Source: Asterella californica (lineage: Eukaryota; Streptophyta; Marchantiopsida; Marchantiales; Aytoniaceae). Taken from it: a stretch of DNA of 64,000 nt. Both the position numbers and the translations under genes were made by a program. The stretch spans positions 2,585,501 through 2,649,500 of the forward strand of contig JAYKYS010000017.1 of NCBI GenBank assembly GCA_036924285.1. The letters are read 5' to 3'. The notes under the pieces were generated by a model that worked only from the letters and a program-made list of their open reading frames with translations, had not been told where the DNA came from and made no database searches. Of this stretch, positions 20,575 through 32,844 are shown piece after piece. Positions within the stretch are counted from its first letter, which is position 1. Every line of letters starts with the position of its first letter.

Positions 20575-23500
20575 ATATGTAAGAATGTATAAAATCACTA
20601 ACGATTATCATATGTCTATATCTGATATTCGAGTATAATGAGCACACGGTGAATATATTGTCTTCATCCTCAATTTGATCTAAATCACAAGTCTACAACG
20701 ACGTTCACTCTTATCAATATTTAATGAACATCTTTCTTATATCAAGTCTATGAGAGCTAGTACGATGTTGAGCAATCACATGTCGGAGAGAGATCGATAT
20801 AGGTGCTTGGAGGTACTCCTTATCACAATACATCAACATGAGATTGACTTGCTGCTGATAATAAGCCATCTTGGTCTCGGATTGGGACCATAGAGCATAT
20901 AGAAATCTCTTTTGTATCAACTCGCGAAGAGCCTAGATGGGAGGTCAAAATCACGCTAAAAAGTGTTTCATCTCTCACACTAAACCACCACATCAGCGTA
21001 CCAACCAAAAGAAAGTGTAGCTCTTAGAACTTGACAAGGTAGTCTCGTCTTCAAGAAAGATCTCATCCTAGATACATAAATGATAGTCAAGTAAAGTGCT
21101 CCAACTTCCAAAGGTAAACAACCACATTCAACAAGGAGCATAACATGCGATGTTTGACGTCGAAGACCAAGCTCCACTTATAAGAAAATCTTCCAAACTT
21201 TCTCAATATGCTCTCATGCTCCTTTCTTTGTTCCAACACCCCATACTTAAACATCATAAAGTAGCACAGGCAAAACCAAACTCCTGAAGAGAGACTTCAT
21301 AAGATCTCATGCTAGAAGATGAGCACGTCGACAACGATTCAAAAGAGAATAGAAAGTTTTGTTACCAGCTTCCACTCTCGTTTGAATGTATCTAACCCAA
21401 TTATAATTATCTGAGAAGTCAATTCCCAAGTACTTGTAACTTCAATTGTTCCAAAGCTTGACCTTTGTAAAGAAAAAGAGTGACAAGTTCTAGAGCCTAT
21501 CACCTTGGACTTCAGAAGGTTCACTTCCATTTGCATGTTGCTGCAAAAAACCTCCAAAGCATCCAGATGTCGTTGCAAGTTCAAAAGATCACGCGATAGA
21601 AGAATGATATCATCTGCATAAATCAACACTTTAATGATATATATCTCAAGCTTCACACCTTCTCCTCCGAATTCAGCAAGATATCTCTCCACATCGTCAA
21701 TGAAAATACCAAATAGAGTAGGAGAGAGAGGATAGCCTTGAATCACTCCAATGGTGCTAAGAATCTTCTTCGATTATGCTGACGTAAGCTTGACGTAAAC
21801 ACGTTCATAGAGTTTTGAAACACTACCATCATCTCTTTATGTCAATGATAATAAGTCTATCCCATAGAAGTTTTCTCGACACCCTATCAAAAACTTTTGT
21901 GTAATCAATAAAAGCAACACATACATACTTACCACTACTTTTGACTTCTCCCAAGCAACCCGAAGACATAAGGTATGACCAAAGGTAGGAAGAAAATCAG
22001 CTTGTGAACGAGGTTCTTGCTTCAGAATCTTCTGCCCAAGCGCTGAGTTTTATCTCCAACAAGCTTCCATAGAGTTTGGCAAAAATATTACCAATCATGA
22101 TAATTCTATAGTTGATAACATCATCCTTCTTGCACGACTTGTGAATAAGCATCATCTTGCGCATAAACCAGCTCTTAGGAAAGTCATAGATGACAACATC
22201 ATTCAAAAGCTTGGTTAGTATAGGAATGAGAGATCGCCTCTTGATTGTAGTAGCTCAACAGAAAACCTTCCACCTTGCTAGCTTTGTAAGTTGCGATCGT
22301 ACCTCGTCCACTCAGAAAGTATGTTGTAGCCTTTCACTCTATGACATACATGGTGGATGTGGAAACAAGTAGAGTTTCTCAACATATGATCTCAAAACTA
22401 CAGGATCGAGGCTTGATGAAAATGAATGTGTGGTTAAATGCCTCCTAAAAGCCTTGGGATTCTTCTAGCGATCAGAAGCAAGTTCTAAGCCTTTCTTCCT
22501 AAAAAAGCTCTCTTCTTGCACTTCACCAGCTTCTTGTATGAAGTTTTTTGATTCCAACTCACAACTTTTTTCTAAAGCTTTTATCCTAGGAAGCTTACAC
22601 TCTTCATCAAACCAACCATTGCAAGGTTTGCCTCTAACTTTCTGCTCGAATGTCTAGAGAAGAATTGAGTAGCAACCTTCTTCAAGATATCAATTAATTG
22701 TGTATCACGGTGGTCAAGATCATTGCTCCACATTGTGGTAGATATCAAGTCTTCGAGAGCAGCAACGTACAAATATCTTTTGTGGTGATCAAGACGAAGT
22801 ATTGAAATATTGATGTTATCACCAACTCTTTTTGGCTTGTAAGATAAAGAAAAGCTAGACGAGAGCAGTGAGAACAAAAAAGGAGTATGATCATATTCAA
22901 GTTGGAAGTCCAATACTTCAAATAAGGAAATAGAAGAACTATCAGTAGCTGAGACAAAGAGATAACCTACTGTGCTTGTTTTAGACGTAGAGACATATGT
23001 GTTATGACTTGAATGAGAAAAACGAGATGTACCGTTCAAAACTTTCAAAGTATAGATTACTCCAAAGATTAAAAAATACTCTTCGTATAATTTGTGGATG
23101 TATCTAAGAAGATACAAGACCATATAGGATCATACTTCTAGAATAGAGGAGTGATGAGGAGCATAAAATTTGTGTGAATTGGTAGGTATGAATTATGGCA
23201 TGAATTCTTGATAATTTAGAACATCAACAGAAAGACGATGGTAATGGTTGACTCATACTACAAGCTCTGGTGAAGTAAATGGGCATTTTTCAAAGATGCA
23301 AAATAGCACATTGTAATATAACATGCAGATCTAATCTCTTCACCAACTGAAAGCCAATGATATTGTCCCCCAGCATCACGAAGCACCACCTCAACTAGCT
23401 GAAGCAAATACGATCTGACGTAAATCTCAATACCTCCAAAGCCACGTCCTCCATGTCGCTTGTGCTTGTTAGAAGTAGATCCAACCAAAGTAAAACCAAC

Positions 23501-23694
23501 CAACTCACATATATTGTTTTTTTCATGCTCTTATGTCTCCACCATGTTGATGATAACAGTTTTGTCCCAAACTATAAATCACTAGTGTACTTTGACTCGA
23601 TAAGTCCATGAATGTTTCACATCATAATTCCGAGGGTCAAAAATGGTTATCTGAAAGCATCTCATGTTCTTTGAGTAATCACAGCACGTCCATA
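20575..23694 (-). mobile_element. Old LINE copy (L1-type), diverged
   Basis: Minus-strand LINE of the same family as at 50331-55015 but clearly older, with many stops and frameshifts. Read from its 5' end (right): endonuclease part at 23690-23258 (VRSYLLQLVEVVLRDAGGQY), middle at 23123-22581, reverse transcriptase at 22206-21339 (IQGYPLSPTLFGIFIDDVE, YADDIILLS), and C-terminal part at 21177-20650 with PISISLRHVIAQHRTSSHR. The 3' end lacks the usual ATTC tail. The 5' end is truncated within the ORF1/endonuclease junction and abuts a copia LTR remnant at 23695. The element would copy itself by target-primed reverse transcription; this copy is dead. Confidence 0.8.
21339..21746 (-). pseudogene. 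LINE reverse transcriptase core fragment (old copy)
   Basis: A 135-codon open fragment containing motif B (QGYPLSPTLFG; the family has QGCPLSP, so Cys is changed to Tyr) and catalytic motif C YADD. The upstream motif A region (FIDYTKAFDR in other copies) is damaged at 21840-21930. Confidence 0.8.
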
Positions 23695-23770
23695 GATAAC
23701 TTTCTAATCCTGAATATCTATATACAGTCGAACATGGAACCATGTAAAACGCTGAAGGTATTTCTTAACA
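23695..23770 (-). repeat. Copia-M 3' LTR remnant
   Basis: On the minus strand it starts TGTTAAGAAATACC (right edge 23770) and matches the first about 75 bp of the 227-bp LTR at 44106-44332 (ATCTATATACAGTCGA region). The rest is missing at the LINE junction, so the LINE may have inserted here or a deletion removed it. Confidence 0.7.
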
Positions 23771-26248
23771 ATTTCTCGTAGTGAAGTCGTTTCACATCCA
23801 TCTAAGCGAAGCAAAGCCATCAGTCCAAAATGATTCTCGTTCGATAGTGATTTAGTGAATATGTCGGCTAGCTCATCAACACTAGGACAATAAGAAACAG
23901 AAATAGTCTTCTCTGCTACATGCTGGTTTATAAATCTGTAACGAATGTTAATGTGTTTGCTGCGCTCGTGGAACTTGGTGGTTTCTAAAACTGCAGTGGA
24001 ACTTTTGTTATCACAATATACATCTACTGCTTCAGCCACTTATGTGCTTGGCAAGACATCTGCAATTAAGGATCGAAGCCAGAGTGCTTCCGTAGCAGCC
24101 TTCGATATTGATATATACTCTGCTTCAGTTGAGGATAGAGCGACAGACTTCTGTTTAGAATTGTTCCAACTTACTGGGGCACCGGTTAGCATGAAACAAT
24201 ATCCAGAAGTTGACTTTCTCGTATCTGGATTGTCTACCCAGTCGGCATCGGAATATCCGATCAAGGGAACTTCAGGAACTGTTCTAGTGAATTGCAAACC
24301 AATGTGCTAGTGTCTTTCAAGTATCTAAAATTTCGTTTTACACCAGACCAATGCTCACGACCAGGACTAGTCATGACCTGATCCAAGATGAAACAGAATA
24401 TGCAATATCATGACGCGTACAGAGTGTTACCCACATCAGTGAACCAACTCAGTTTGATATAGAACTTCATTCATTTCTGCCTTCGCTTCCTCCATAGATG
24501 GTGAATCTTGTAATGAAGCCTGCTTCCAACACCCATAGGTGTAGACATTGGTTTTGCCTCATTCATCCTAAAAAGAATGAGCTTTTGTCATATGTAGAAA
24601 TTCTAGGACATATAAATCACTCCACGTCTTCGGTCACACGGAACATGCATCCCCAAGCAATGATGGATTTCTTGAAGATCTTTCATATCAAATTCACTAC
24701 TTAATAGATCCTTTACAAATTGTAAAAGAATCAGATTAGCCGTGGCGAGAATGATATCATCAACATATAGTGCAAGGATTAGATATCCCAAGGAATTAGT
24801 CAACAAATAACATTAGAATCTGCTGCAGATGGTTGAAATTTATGCCTTTTCAATTAACTATCCGTCCGCTGGAACCAAGTTCTCGAAAGTTGCTTTAGTC
24901 CCTAAATCGCCCGTTGTAGCTTACAGACCAGAGTGGGATCAGACACAGACAATCATTTAGGGAGCTGCATGTACACATCTTCCTCCAACACGCCGTTCAG
25001 GAATGCCGTTCTAACGTCCAATTGATGAACATGTATGTCGTGTTGAGCAGCGACAGCAAGAATCACGCGAGTGGACTGGAATCTCACCATTGGCGAGAAT
25101 GTAGCATCATAATCACTGCCTTTTGTTTGCAGAAAACTCTACGCAACCAACGGGGCCTTAAACCTGCAAAGGGAACCATCAGGACAGAACTTTTGTTTGA
25201 AGATCCACTTGCAGCCAACAGAATGTTGTCGACTTGGAAACTACTCACTTACCTCCTAATCAACAATCCGTTGGCTGGACTGGAGTAACAGAATTTCCAA
25301 GTGGATATTCTCTCCATAGAGCTGAGCTCCTCTTGGATACCAGCTTGCTAGTGAACAGAATCTGATCCTAACCCCGCTTCTTCAAACGTCTTAGGCTCTT
25401 GCGGCAGAACGGATGCAAATAGAGCCGATATCGATGCAAAGAAAGAGTTTGAAACTTCAAAGTCAGCAAAGTAATGTGGTCTTTCTGGAGCGGGTAGATC
25501 TTCTCAAGGAAGATGTAGCCATGATGCCGTTCTAACGTCCAATTGATGAACATGCATGTCGTGTTGAGCAGCGACAGCAAGAATCACGCGAGAATGTAGC
25601 ATCATACATTGTACATTGTACTCTTCTAGATCAAATAGACGTGTAACTTGAACCGGTGCGGGTACCACGTTGGTAGAAGACAGAACTTCAGAATCTGTCT
25701 CAATTTTCTGAGTAGATGAATCTTCATTCTGGTGAAAACCAGAAGTAGAAGCTGTTGAGACAGACATACTGGGGCCAGATAAAACAGCTGAACTGGAAAT
25801 TAATGGAGAGTGAAGTTGTGTTGGAGGAGATGCAGACACGAACGAAGGGAAATTAACAGAAAATGTGTCCTGATTGGAACTGTATTGGACACGGGAATGA
25901 ATATATGGAAATATATTTTCTTGGAATTTTACATCACGGAAATAGAGTATTGACTTATCACATAAATGAACTAGTCTATATGCTTTAGACCATAACTTAA
26001 GAAAACACACGGTTGACTTCTTGAATGAAGCTTTCTTTTTTGCTGTTGTCTGGGACAAATGAACGAAGATGTGAAATATTAGGCTTTCGGTTACACCAAA
26101 TTTCTAATTGAGTCCTATGTGAGGGTAAAGACTTCGAAGGGCAATGGTTAAGGATGTAAGTAGCAGTGAGTAAAGCTTCACTCCAGTACGTCTGAGGCAC
26201 ATCTGATTGATGCATCATAGAACGGAACATCTCCATTAAGGTACTGTT
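23771..26248 (-). pseudogene. Copia-M pol: integrase end, reverse transcriptase, RNase H
   Basis: Minus-strand Ty1/copia pol in pieces. The integrase C-terminal part lies at 26236-25997 (MHQSDVPQTYWSEALLTATY). A linker follows (26058-25600). Reverse transcriptase spans about 25600-24310, with RVILAVAAQHDMHVHQLDVR, and the catalytic LALYVDDIILA at about 24770. RNase H is at 24297-23704 (YSDADWVDNPDTRKSTSGY, ALSSTEAEYIS, YCDNKSS, DIFTKSL). An in-frame stop at 24042-24040 splits RNase H, and a partial duplication (25003-25071 repeated at 25524-25592) disrupts the RT. Domain order PR-INT-RT-RH is diagnostic of copia. It continues the integrase half at 27014-27961 across a solo-LTR insertion. Confidence 0.85.
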
Positions 26249-27013
26249 TGTTAAATATCATTAGAGTATCACATCAAAACTATGAGGAAGGTAAAAAGAC
26301 AAAAAAGAAAGAAAAAAGGGAGAGATGACTTGTGACATAACTTTGACATGAGAATCACTGTGATAACAGTTAGGTAAGTCACTTTGAGGTGACAGCAGTT
26401 ATGTATCAATAGTATATTCAATCACATTCTTTGTAAAGTAGCATGAGTCATAGGTCTTTTTTGTCTGTACCAATTCTGAAGTCTAAGTAAAACTGTGCAT
26501 GTTTCATCTCTGAATATTTATGTTAAGTTCTCCTTCTGATTAGTTTTAACAGGCTGATCTGTTCTCAGTTCTAATAGGCTGGTAGTATTCTGTTGTGAGA
26601 AATAAAGTTCTATATTTTGAGAGTTAAATACCATTAGAGTGTCATATCAAAACTCTACGGAAGATAAAAGGACAAAAAAGAAAAAAAGAAAGAGATGACT
26701 TGTGACATGACTTTGACGTGAGAAGCACTGTGACAGCAGTTAAGTAAGTCAGTTTGAGGTCAGAGCAGTTATGTATCAATAGTATATCTCTGTAGAGTAG
26801 CATGAGTCTGAGGTCCTTTCTGTCTGTACCAGTTCTGAAGTCTAAGTAAAGCTTTGCACATTTCATCTCTGAATATTTCTGTTAAGTTCTACTTCTGATT
26901 AGTTTTAACAGGTTGATCTGTTATCATTTGTAATAGGCTGGTAGTATTCTGTCGTGGGAGATAAAATTTTATATTCTAAGAGACTTGGGAGTACAGTTCT
27001 CAGTTTTGTAACA
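26249..27013 (+). mobile_element. Solo LTR-like insertion with internal tandem duplication
   Basis: A 765-bp insertion in the Copia-M integrase. Ends are TGTTAAATATC... and ...TTTGTAACA (TGTTA/TAACA inverted ends). Flanks are CTGTT (26244-26248) and TTGTT (27014-27018), a 4-of-5 target duplication. Inside, a unit of about 374 bp is repeated in tandem: TTAAATATCATTAGAGT at 26251 and TTAAATACCATTAGAGT at about 26625, through AGGCTGGTAGTATTCTGT at about 26575 and 26935. Each unit contains an AATAAA/GATAAAA-like signal near its end. Removing it restores the integrase reading QQNGESERKN to STLMEMFRSMMHQ. Confidence 0.75.
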
Positions 27014-27961
27014 TTGTTCTTACGCTCGCTTTCTCCATTTTGTTGTGGATTACAATGAGTCATAGTTGATGTCGAATTCCGTTCTGAACACAAATTTCTT
27101 TAAAAGCCTTTCAGACGTATTCCCCTCCATTATCCGACCGTAAGGTTCAGAATGACTGACCCGTGCTCGTCTCTGCAGCAGCAACAAACTCATGGAAAAT
27201 CTGAGACATTTTGACCTCTTCTGAAGTAGAAAGACATGAGTGTAGCAAGAATGATCATCAGTAAATGTAATGAAATACTGAAATCCAAAATTGGTAGGAG
27301 ATGATATCGGACCACATGTATCACTGTGAATGATTTCTAATAATCGAGTGGTATTGTTTGACGAAAATGGACCACGAGTTTGTTTCTTATGGAAACAAGA
27401 ACTGTTAGTACCTGCTTGTACACCATCTTTGGTGACCAAAAAACCAAATTTGGTTTCACCAAATTTTCGGTCTGAGTTGTTGAAGCCGATAATCAACATG
27501 CCAGAGAACGGACTCATCCAATGGTATATTTTCACCGGTAGATGTTACCTCTTCAAATTAGGTACATGATACACTTCGGTAAGTTTAACCTCTTCTCCAA
27601 GTGAGAGCCGGATTTAAACACTCCCTATACCAACAATTGGGTGAGTGAAATTATCATCTAGTAATACCTCCTGATCAGAGGTTAATGGCTTATACATCAC
27701 AAAGAACTGTTGATTCGGAGACATATGATGAGTGGCTTCGGTATCGATATACCAAAGATTATCCTCGTCTGAAGACACCATAGAAGCTGTTAACGCCTTC
27801 TGTTGAATCGACTACTTGACCAGAACGATGGACTGGATCTTCTACTGAGGTTGCTCCTAACCTCTCCTGCTTAAGTTGTAACATGAGACAAGTCTTAATT
27901 AGATTTCTCATTTCTTTACAGTAATTACAAAATATAGAGATGACATATGTAGGATTGAGCA
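27014..27961 (-). pseudogene. Copia-M zinc knuckle, protease and integrase core
   Basis: From its 5' side (right): CNYCKEMRNLIKTC at about 27925, a CCHC knuckle whose His is Asn; WYIDTEATHHM near 27750, a copia protease loop with D-T-E in place of D-T/S-G; then the GAG-pre-integrase region and integrase core (LLEIIHSDTCGPIS, YFITFTDDHSCYT, HCNPQQNGESERKN). Two of the three integrase D-D-E residues can be read (HSD, FTDD); the Glu region is frameshifted. It is severed from its gag (43282-43930) by the Copia-2 insertion at 27963 and from the rest of pol by the solo LTR at 27013. Confidence 0.85.
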
Positions 27962-27962
27962 C

Positions 27963-28073
27963 TGTTAGAATTAGGCTGTACAGTATGAATATGTATACAG
28001 CAACTAGTTCAGGTTATTTGGGCTCATGCCCTTTTGCAGGCCTTGACTGCCTTTGTATCAAAGCATAAGTATA
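27963..28073 (+). repeat. Copia-2 5' LTR, first part
   Basis: Matches 43057-43170 closely (TGTTAGAATTAGGCTGTACAG, CAACTAGTTCAGGTTATTTG). It stops at AGCATAAGTATA, where Copia-1a begins at a shared ACATCGAT-like junction. Confidence 0.85.
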
Positions 28074-31053
28074 ACATCGATTTTAACCAAAGAATCTCTT
28101 CCGCGATTTGATGAACTAGTTCCTATGATGTTAGGAGAGGAGGTGTGTCTATTGGAGAGCTCTACTTCAGCGGGTCAGCAAGAATTTGTCTATTTTGCAG
28201 GTTCTGGAGGATTTCGAGGTAGGGGTCGTGACGAAGGTGTTGGACGTGGACGGGTTGCGAACAGCAACAACAACAGCAGCCGTAGTAGCTGCAGCAGAAT
28301 GAGCAGAACCAGCAACAGTCTGGTACTTTCAACAACAATCAGAGACGTGCGTTTGGTTCTTGCAACTACTGTAAGAAGCAAGGCCACAATGCGAATCAGA
28401 CAAGAAGCAGAACAATCAAAGACAACAATACGACAACAATCCCTAGCAAGGTAACAGCAACCAGCAAGACTATGTAGTCATTGAGCAAGTCTATTCGGAG
28501 CAGTTGCTGATTACAACGCATCAGAGTTATGCGGCTTTCGAGCCACATACTGACTAGGTGATTGGCGTCACCAGTCACATGACTCCTCATCAGGAGTGGT
28601 TTAGTTCACTCGAGCCTATGAAGACTCCACAGTTTATGATGACAGGAGATGACACCAAGCACAAGATCTAGCACAAAGGTAACATTCCACTTGACATTCC
28701 TACTTCAACGTTTATCGGTATACGGAATGTCTTACATGTACCCACGTTGACTAAAAACCTGTTATCTGTAGGACAATTGATAGAGCAAGGTCTGCAAGTG
28801 TGCTTCAATAAAGATGGATGCTTTATTGAAGATTTGAATAGCACAGTCATAGCTCGAGGTAGCAAGAGTGGTAGGCTGTTTAAACTAGATGTCTCTACGC
28901 CTAAGTTACAAGCTGCCATGTATGAACAGAGTGGTCCAATAGTGTTTGATATGACATCTGGCACAAGCGAATTGGGCACATAAACTTTCAGAGGCTGAAA
29001 AGCCTTCCGAGTTCTGACCTGGTTATAAGTCTGTCCAAATTCAAATCTAGTGAGTCCATTGGAGTCTATGCAGCATGTCAGTTCTGCAAGCAAGCTAGAC
29101 AGCCCTTTAAGGGATCAAGTGATAGAGAGAACAAGCTTCTGAGCTTGTTCACACTGATGTATGGACTGCTTCTCAACAAAGTATGACCGGTTTTCAGTAC
29201 TTCGTGTCGTTCATTGATGATCATTCGCGTTATACTTGGATCTATTTGAAACAAGTCCTCTCTCAAAGTACTGTCAGCATTTCAGACTTTCTTCAAGTTG
29301 GTGGAAAAATAGTCAAGAGCATCTATTCTCTATTCGAGATTTGATGGAGGAGGCGAGTTTCTTTTTGAAGAGTTTGATGGATATCTGCGTGAGCATGACA
29401 TTCGACGTCAGAATACTTGCAGTTACAGTCCGCAGCAGAACGGGATTGCGGAGCGCAAGAATCCACACATAGCAGAAGCTGCTCGTGCGATGTTGAATGA
29501 GAAGACCATACCTAGACCTTTTTACTAGACAGAAGCTGTTTAATGTGCAATGTATTTGATGAACCGGACGTCTACATCAGCCGTCCACAGCTAGACACCG
29601 ATGGAGGTCTTCACAGGTAGTAAGCTTGATTATTTTTTCCTTAAAGTTTTTGAATGTATTTGTTATGTGCACATACCTGATGAAAGACGTAAGAAACTAG
29701 ATCCGAAAGCAGATAGATGTATCTTCCTTGGCTATGCTTCCGATATGAAAGAATATAGATGTTACAATCCTTCGTCCAAGCAATTCTATATCAGTAGAGA
29801 TGTTGTTTTTGATGAGCTACAGTATTGGTTTGTATCTGTCCCTATCGTAACCATCCCTGTACCTACTGTAGAACCAATGAGTCAGTCCACTGTAGTACTT
29901 CAGAGTAGTACGTTGAGTGGAGGCTCTGGAGAAGTCATTGATTCTAGATCAGAATCAGTTGCACATAGAGCTGTTGTTAACGCTAGAGTCCACGTAACAC
30001 AACCTAGTGGAACAGTGTAGTCTCTACAAAGAATGAGCGCGTGCTATTGCAGCGTATGTTTGACTCATCCACATATGTGGATCTTCCACATCCATTGGAT
30101 ACTTTGTCTCAGATCTTGGCATCTACGTCAGATCAGATGCAAAGAGAGGTGACTAGTGCACCGATTATCTCTCGCAGATCTGAACAAGCAAAACATCCAC
30201 TGAGTAGGTATATGCATGAAGGTTTTCTTGCTGCGCACCATGTATATATGACCAATGTTTTTCAAGAATAGGAACCGAGTTCACTTGAGGAGGCGATGCA
30301 CAAAGTCCAATGGGTAAGTGCTATGGAAGCTGAACTTGCTACACTTCATCATCAACAGACTTGGGAGTTGGTGGACTTATCTAAGGGTAAGAAAGCGATT
30401 GGTTGCAGGTGGGTCTTCAAGGTCAAGCGCAACTCGGATGATATCGTGTGTCGGTACAAGGTCAGATTGGTAGCTAAGGGCTACGCACAGCAACATGGAG
30501 TGGATTTTGAGGAGACTTTTACTTCAGTTGCGAAGATGGTGACTATTCGAACCGCAGTTGCAGTTGCAACTCAGAAAGGTTAGAAGATGCACCAGATGGA
30601 CTTCAAGAATGCTTTCCTCAACGGTGATCTTGAGGAGGAAGTCTACATGCAGCAACCTCTAAGTTATGAGGATCCTAAGTTTCTTTCCCGTGTGTGTAAG
30701 TTACGAAAGGCCCTCTATGATCTGAAACAAGCACCAAGAGCATGATATGCAAAGATCAATTCTTACTTGCAGTCTCTTGGTTTCCACCTTTGTACTTCAG
30801 ACTCCACCTTGTATTCTTTAAGAATACGAGATCAGATTGTTGTGATCACCATCTATGTTGATCACTTTATCATTACCGATAACTATGAGGAGCTTATTTC
30901 CCAGATTAAGGATCACTTGAAATCCGAGTTCGAGATGATGGACTTAAGAGAACTCAAGTACTTCCTTGCTGTGGAGTTCATTAGAGACAGAAGGATGTTT
31001 GACTTGTACATCGACAGTATGCTCTCCGTATGCTTGAGAGATTTAGTATGCTT
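28074..31053 (+). pseudogene. Copia-1a gag-pol remnant (5' LTR and first half of gag missing)
   Basis: Plus-strand copia polyprotein without its own 5' LTR. The Gag C-terminal part has CNYCKKQGHNANQ at about 28350, whose last knuckle Cys is lost. The protease loop near 28560 reads VIGVTSHMT because of a 6-bp deletion relative to the VIDSGAISHMT of copy 1b, so the catalytic Asp-Ser-Gly is gone. Integrase follows (TDVWTAS-like start at 29150, FIDDHSRYTWI at about 29215, QQNGIAERK at about 29440). The hinge is at 29601-30020 and RT at 30296-31050 (WELVDLSKGKKAIGCRWVFK, YVDHFIITD). The second catalytic Asp of YVDD is His. Several in-frame stops exist (e.g. W to stop at about 30744). It ends inside RT, directly joined to the next LTR at 31054. 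Confidence 0.85.
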
Positions 31054-31281
31054 TGTTGATATAGTCTCAAGCTCTAGTAGATCGATGGCTAACATTAGCC
31101 GGAGTGATTAGGGTTGTTACAGATAGTTAGAAGGCTAGCCCACCATTAGGGTTTTCCTTGTACTCACCACCACTATATATACATGGAGAGGCAAAGCCTC
31201 TCCCATCTCATTCCTATTTTACTTTTTTTGTCTACTCGCTCTCTCTTCTTGGAGTGTCCTCGAAGTATCGATCTTTCTACA
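31054..31281 (+). repeat. Copia-1 LTR, first copy (228 bp)
   Basis: TGTTGATATAGTCTCAAGC ... GATCTTTCTACA. TATA-box-like CACTATATATACATGG at about 31170 is followed by a CTCTCCC-rich leader. Almost identical to 36421-36648 and 37412-37638. Confidence 0.9.
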
Positions 31282-31293
31282 TGGTATCAGAGC
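31282..31293 (+). promoter_or_regulatory. Primer-binding site, initiator-Met type
   Basis: TGGTATCAGAGC, the classical plant Ty1/copia primer-binding site complementary to initiator tRNA-Met, directly abutting the LTR. Confidence 0.92.
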
Positions 31294-31947
31294 AGTAGAG
31301 AGCGTGTGTCCCTTGCTGATGAGCAAGATGGAGTTCGTACATGAAGAAGTACAGGAGAGAGCAGCTGGAGATGTGCCTGATGTCGAGCATTATCCTGCTG
31401 ATGCGTTCTTTGAGACGAAATCATTTTTTTCGCCACCAGAAACTTTGAACGTAATTTTAGAGACCTAGACGACTTTTTCTCGTTGAAATCTGCCGACTAG
31501 CCTTTTAAGGCTGTCTTGTTCAAAAGGTGCGAATTAAGTACTCGGTCAAGTTTCAGTCGATTTGGAGGTTTCCAGCCGCAGATTTTCAATTGGATCTTTT
31601 TCGACCAAAATGAAACTTTTAGTACTTGAGTCTAAAACAAAAATTATTCTGAATATATGTGGATCCAAATATGTGTGACAAATTTTGAGGGATCGCACGC
31701 TCACTTTTTATCTCACTTAGTCCAGTTTCGACATTTCTTGGTGTGTTCTTTCGACGTTTCCGTCGTGTTTTTTACACCTGCAGTTCACGGACAGTTTCTT
31801 TCTTCATTCTCGCTGCAGGAGGAGTTCGCGAAGTTGCCTTGTTGTGACTTGTGACAACTCTTGATCGCGTGGTGTGAGCGGACGAGTTTTGTGAAGGTTC
31901 TGTGAGTTTTTCCACGTAAATAACAGAGCAATTGCGGCATTGCAGCT

Positions 31948-32840
31948 ATGACGGAGTCCGTGTCTTTGATCACTGGAGAGAAGCTCGACAAGAACAACTA
32001 CCAAGTGTGGAAGTTCTGGATGATGATTTTCCTGTAGGGACAAGATCTATGAGATCTTATCACTGAGGAGGAGAAAGCGTCTGAAGTATCAATTTCTGAT
32101 CCAAAATTCAAGGAGTGGAAGAAGCGCTCATATCAGATGATTCACTACATCGCGCTGACAATTTCAGCATCGATGATCGGTCACATTTAAGATTGCAATA
32201 CGCCCAAGAAAGCTTAGGATGCACTTGCGCGTCTGTTTCATATCGGAACATAGGCGCGGAAGCTGCAATTGTTACAACAGTTCAACACCGTGAAGAAGGG
32301 GTCGATGTGCATCAACCACTACGTGAACCATGTCAACCAGCTCGCGGATCAACTATCTTCTGTCGAAGTTGAGATTGATCCCACTGTCTTGATCGGAGCC
32401 ACATTGCAGGGATTGACTACAGAGTACAAACAGTCATAACATCGATTTCAACCAGAGAACCTCTTCCGCGGTTTGATGAACTTGTTCTTATGATGTTAAG
32501 AGAGGAGGTGCGCCTACTGAGGAGTTCTACTTCGACGGCTTGTTTTGCAAATTCTGGAGGATCTCGAGGTAAGGATCGTGGCAAAAGTGTTGGAAGTGGA
32601 CGAGGTCGCGGACAGCAATAGCAATCGCAGTAGCAGCGGAACCAGCAGAACAAGCAACAGTTTGGTTCCTCTAACAACTAGAGACGAGCGCATGGTTCTT
32701 GCAACTACTGCAAGAAGCAAGGTCACAATGCGAATCAGTGCTATAAGAACAAAACGACCAAAGACACCAATACGACAACAACCCCAACAAGATAATCGCA
32801 ACCAACAAGCCAATGCAGTCACTGAGCAAGTCTATTCGGA
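31948..32840 (+). pseudogene. Copia-1b Gag
   Basis: Starts MTESVSLITGEKLDKNNYQVW, the usual copia Gag opening, about 665 bp after the primer-binding site. Conserved Gag blocks follow (DPKFKEWKKRSYQMIHYIAL, INHYVNHVNQLADQLSS, PTVLIGATLQGL). Stops occur near 32036 and 32050 and frames shift after 32440. A Gly/Arg/Gln-rich tail precedes the intact CCHC knuckle CNYCKKQGHNANQC at about 32700. Normally Gag forms the particle; this copy cannot make a complete product. Confidence 0.8.
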
Positions 32841-32844
32841 GTAG

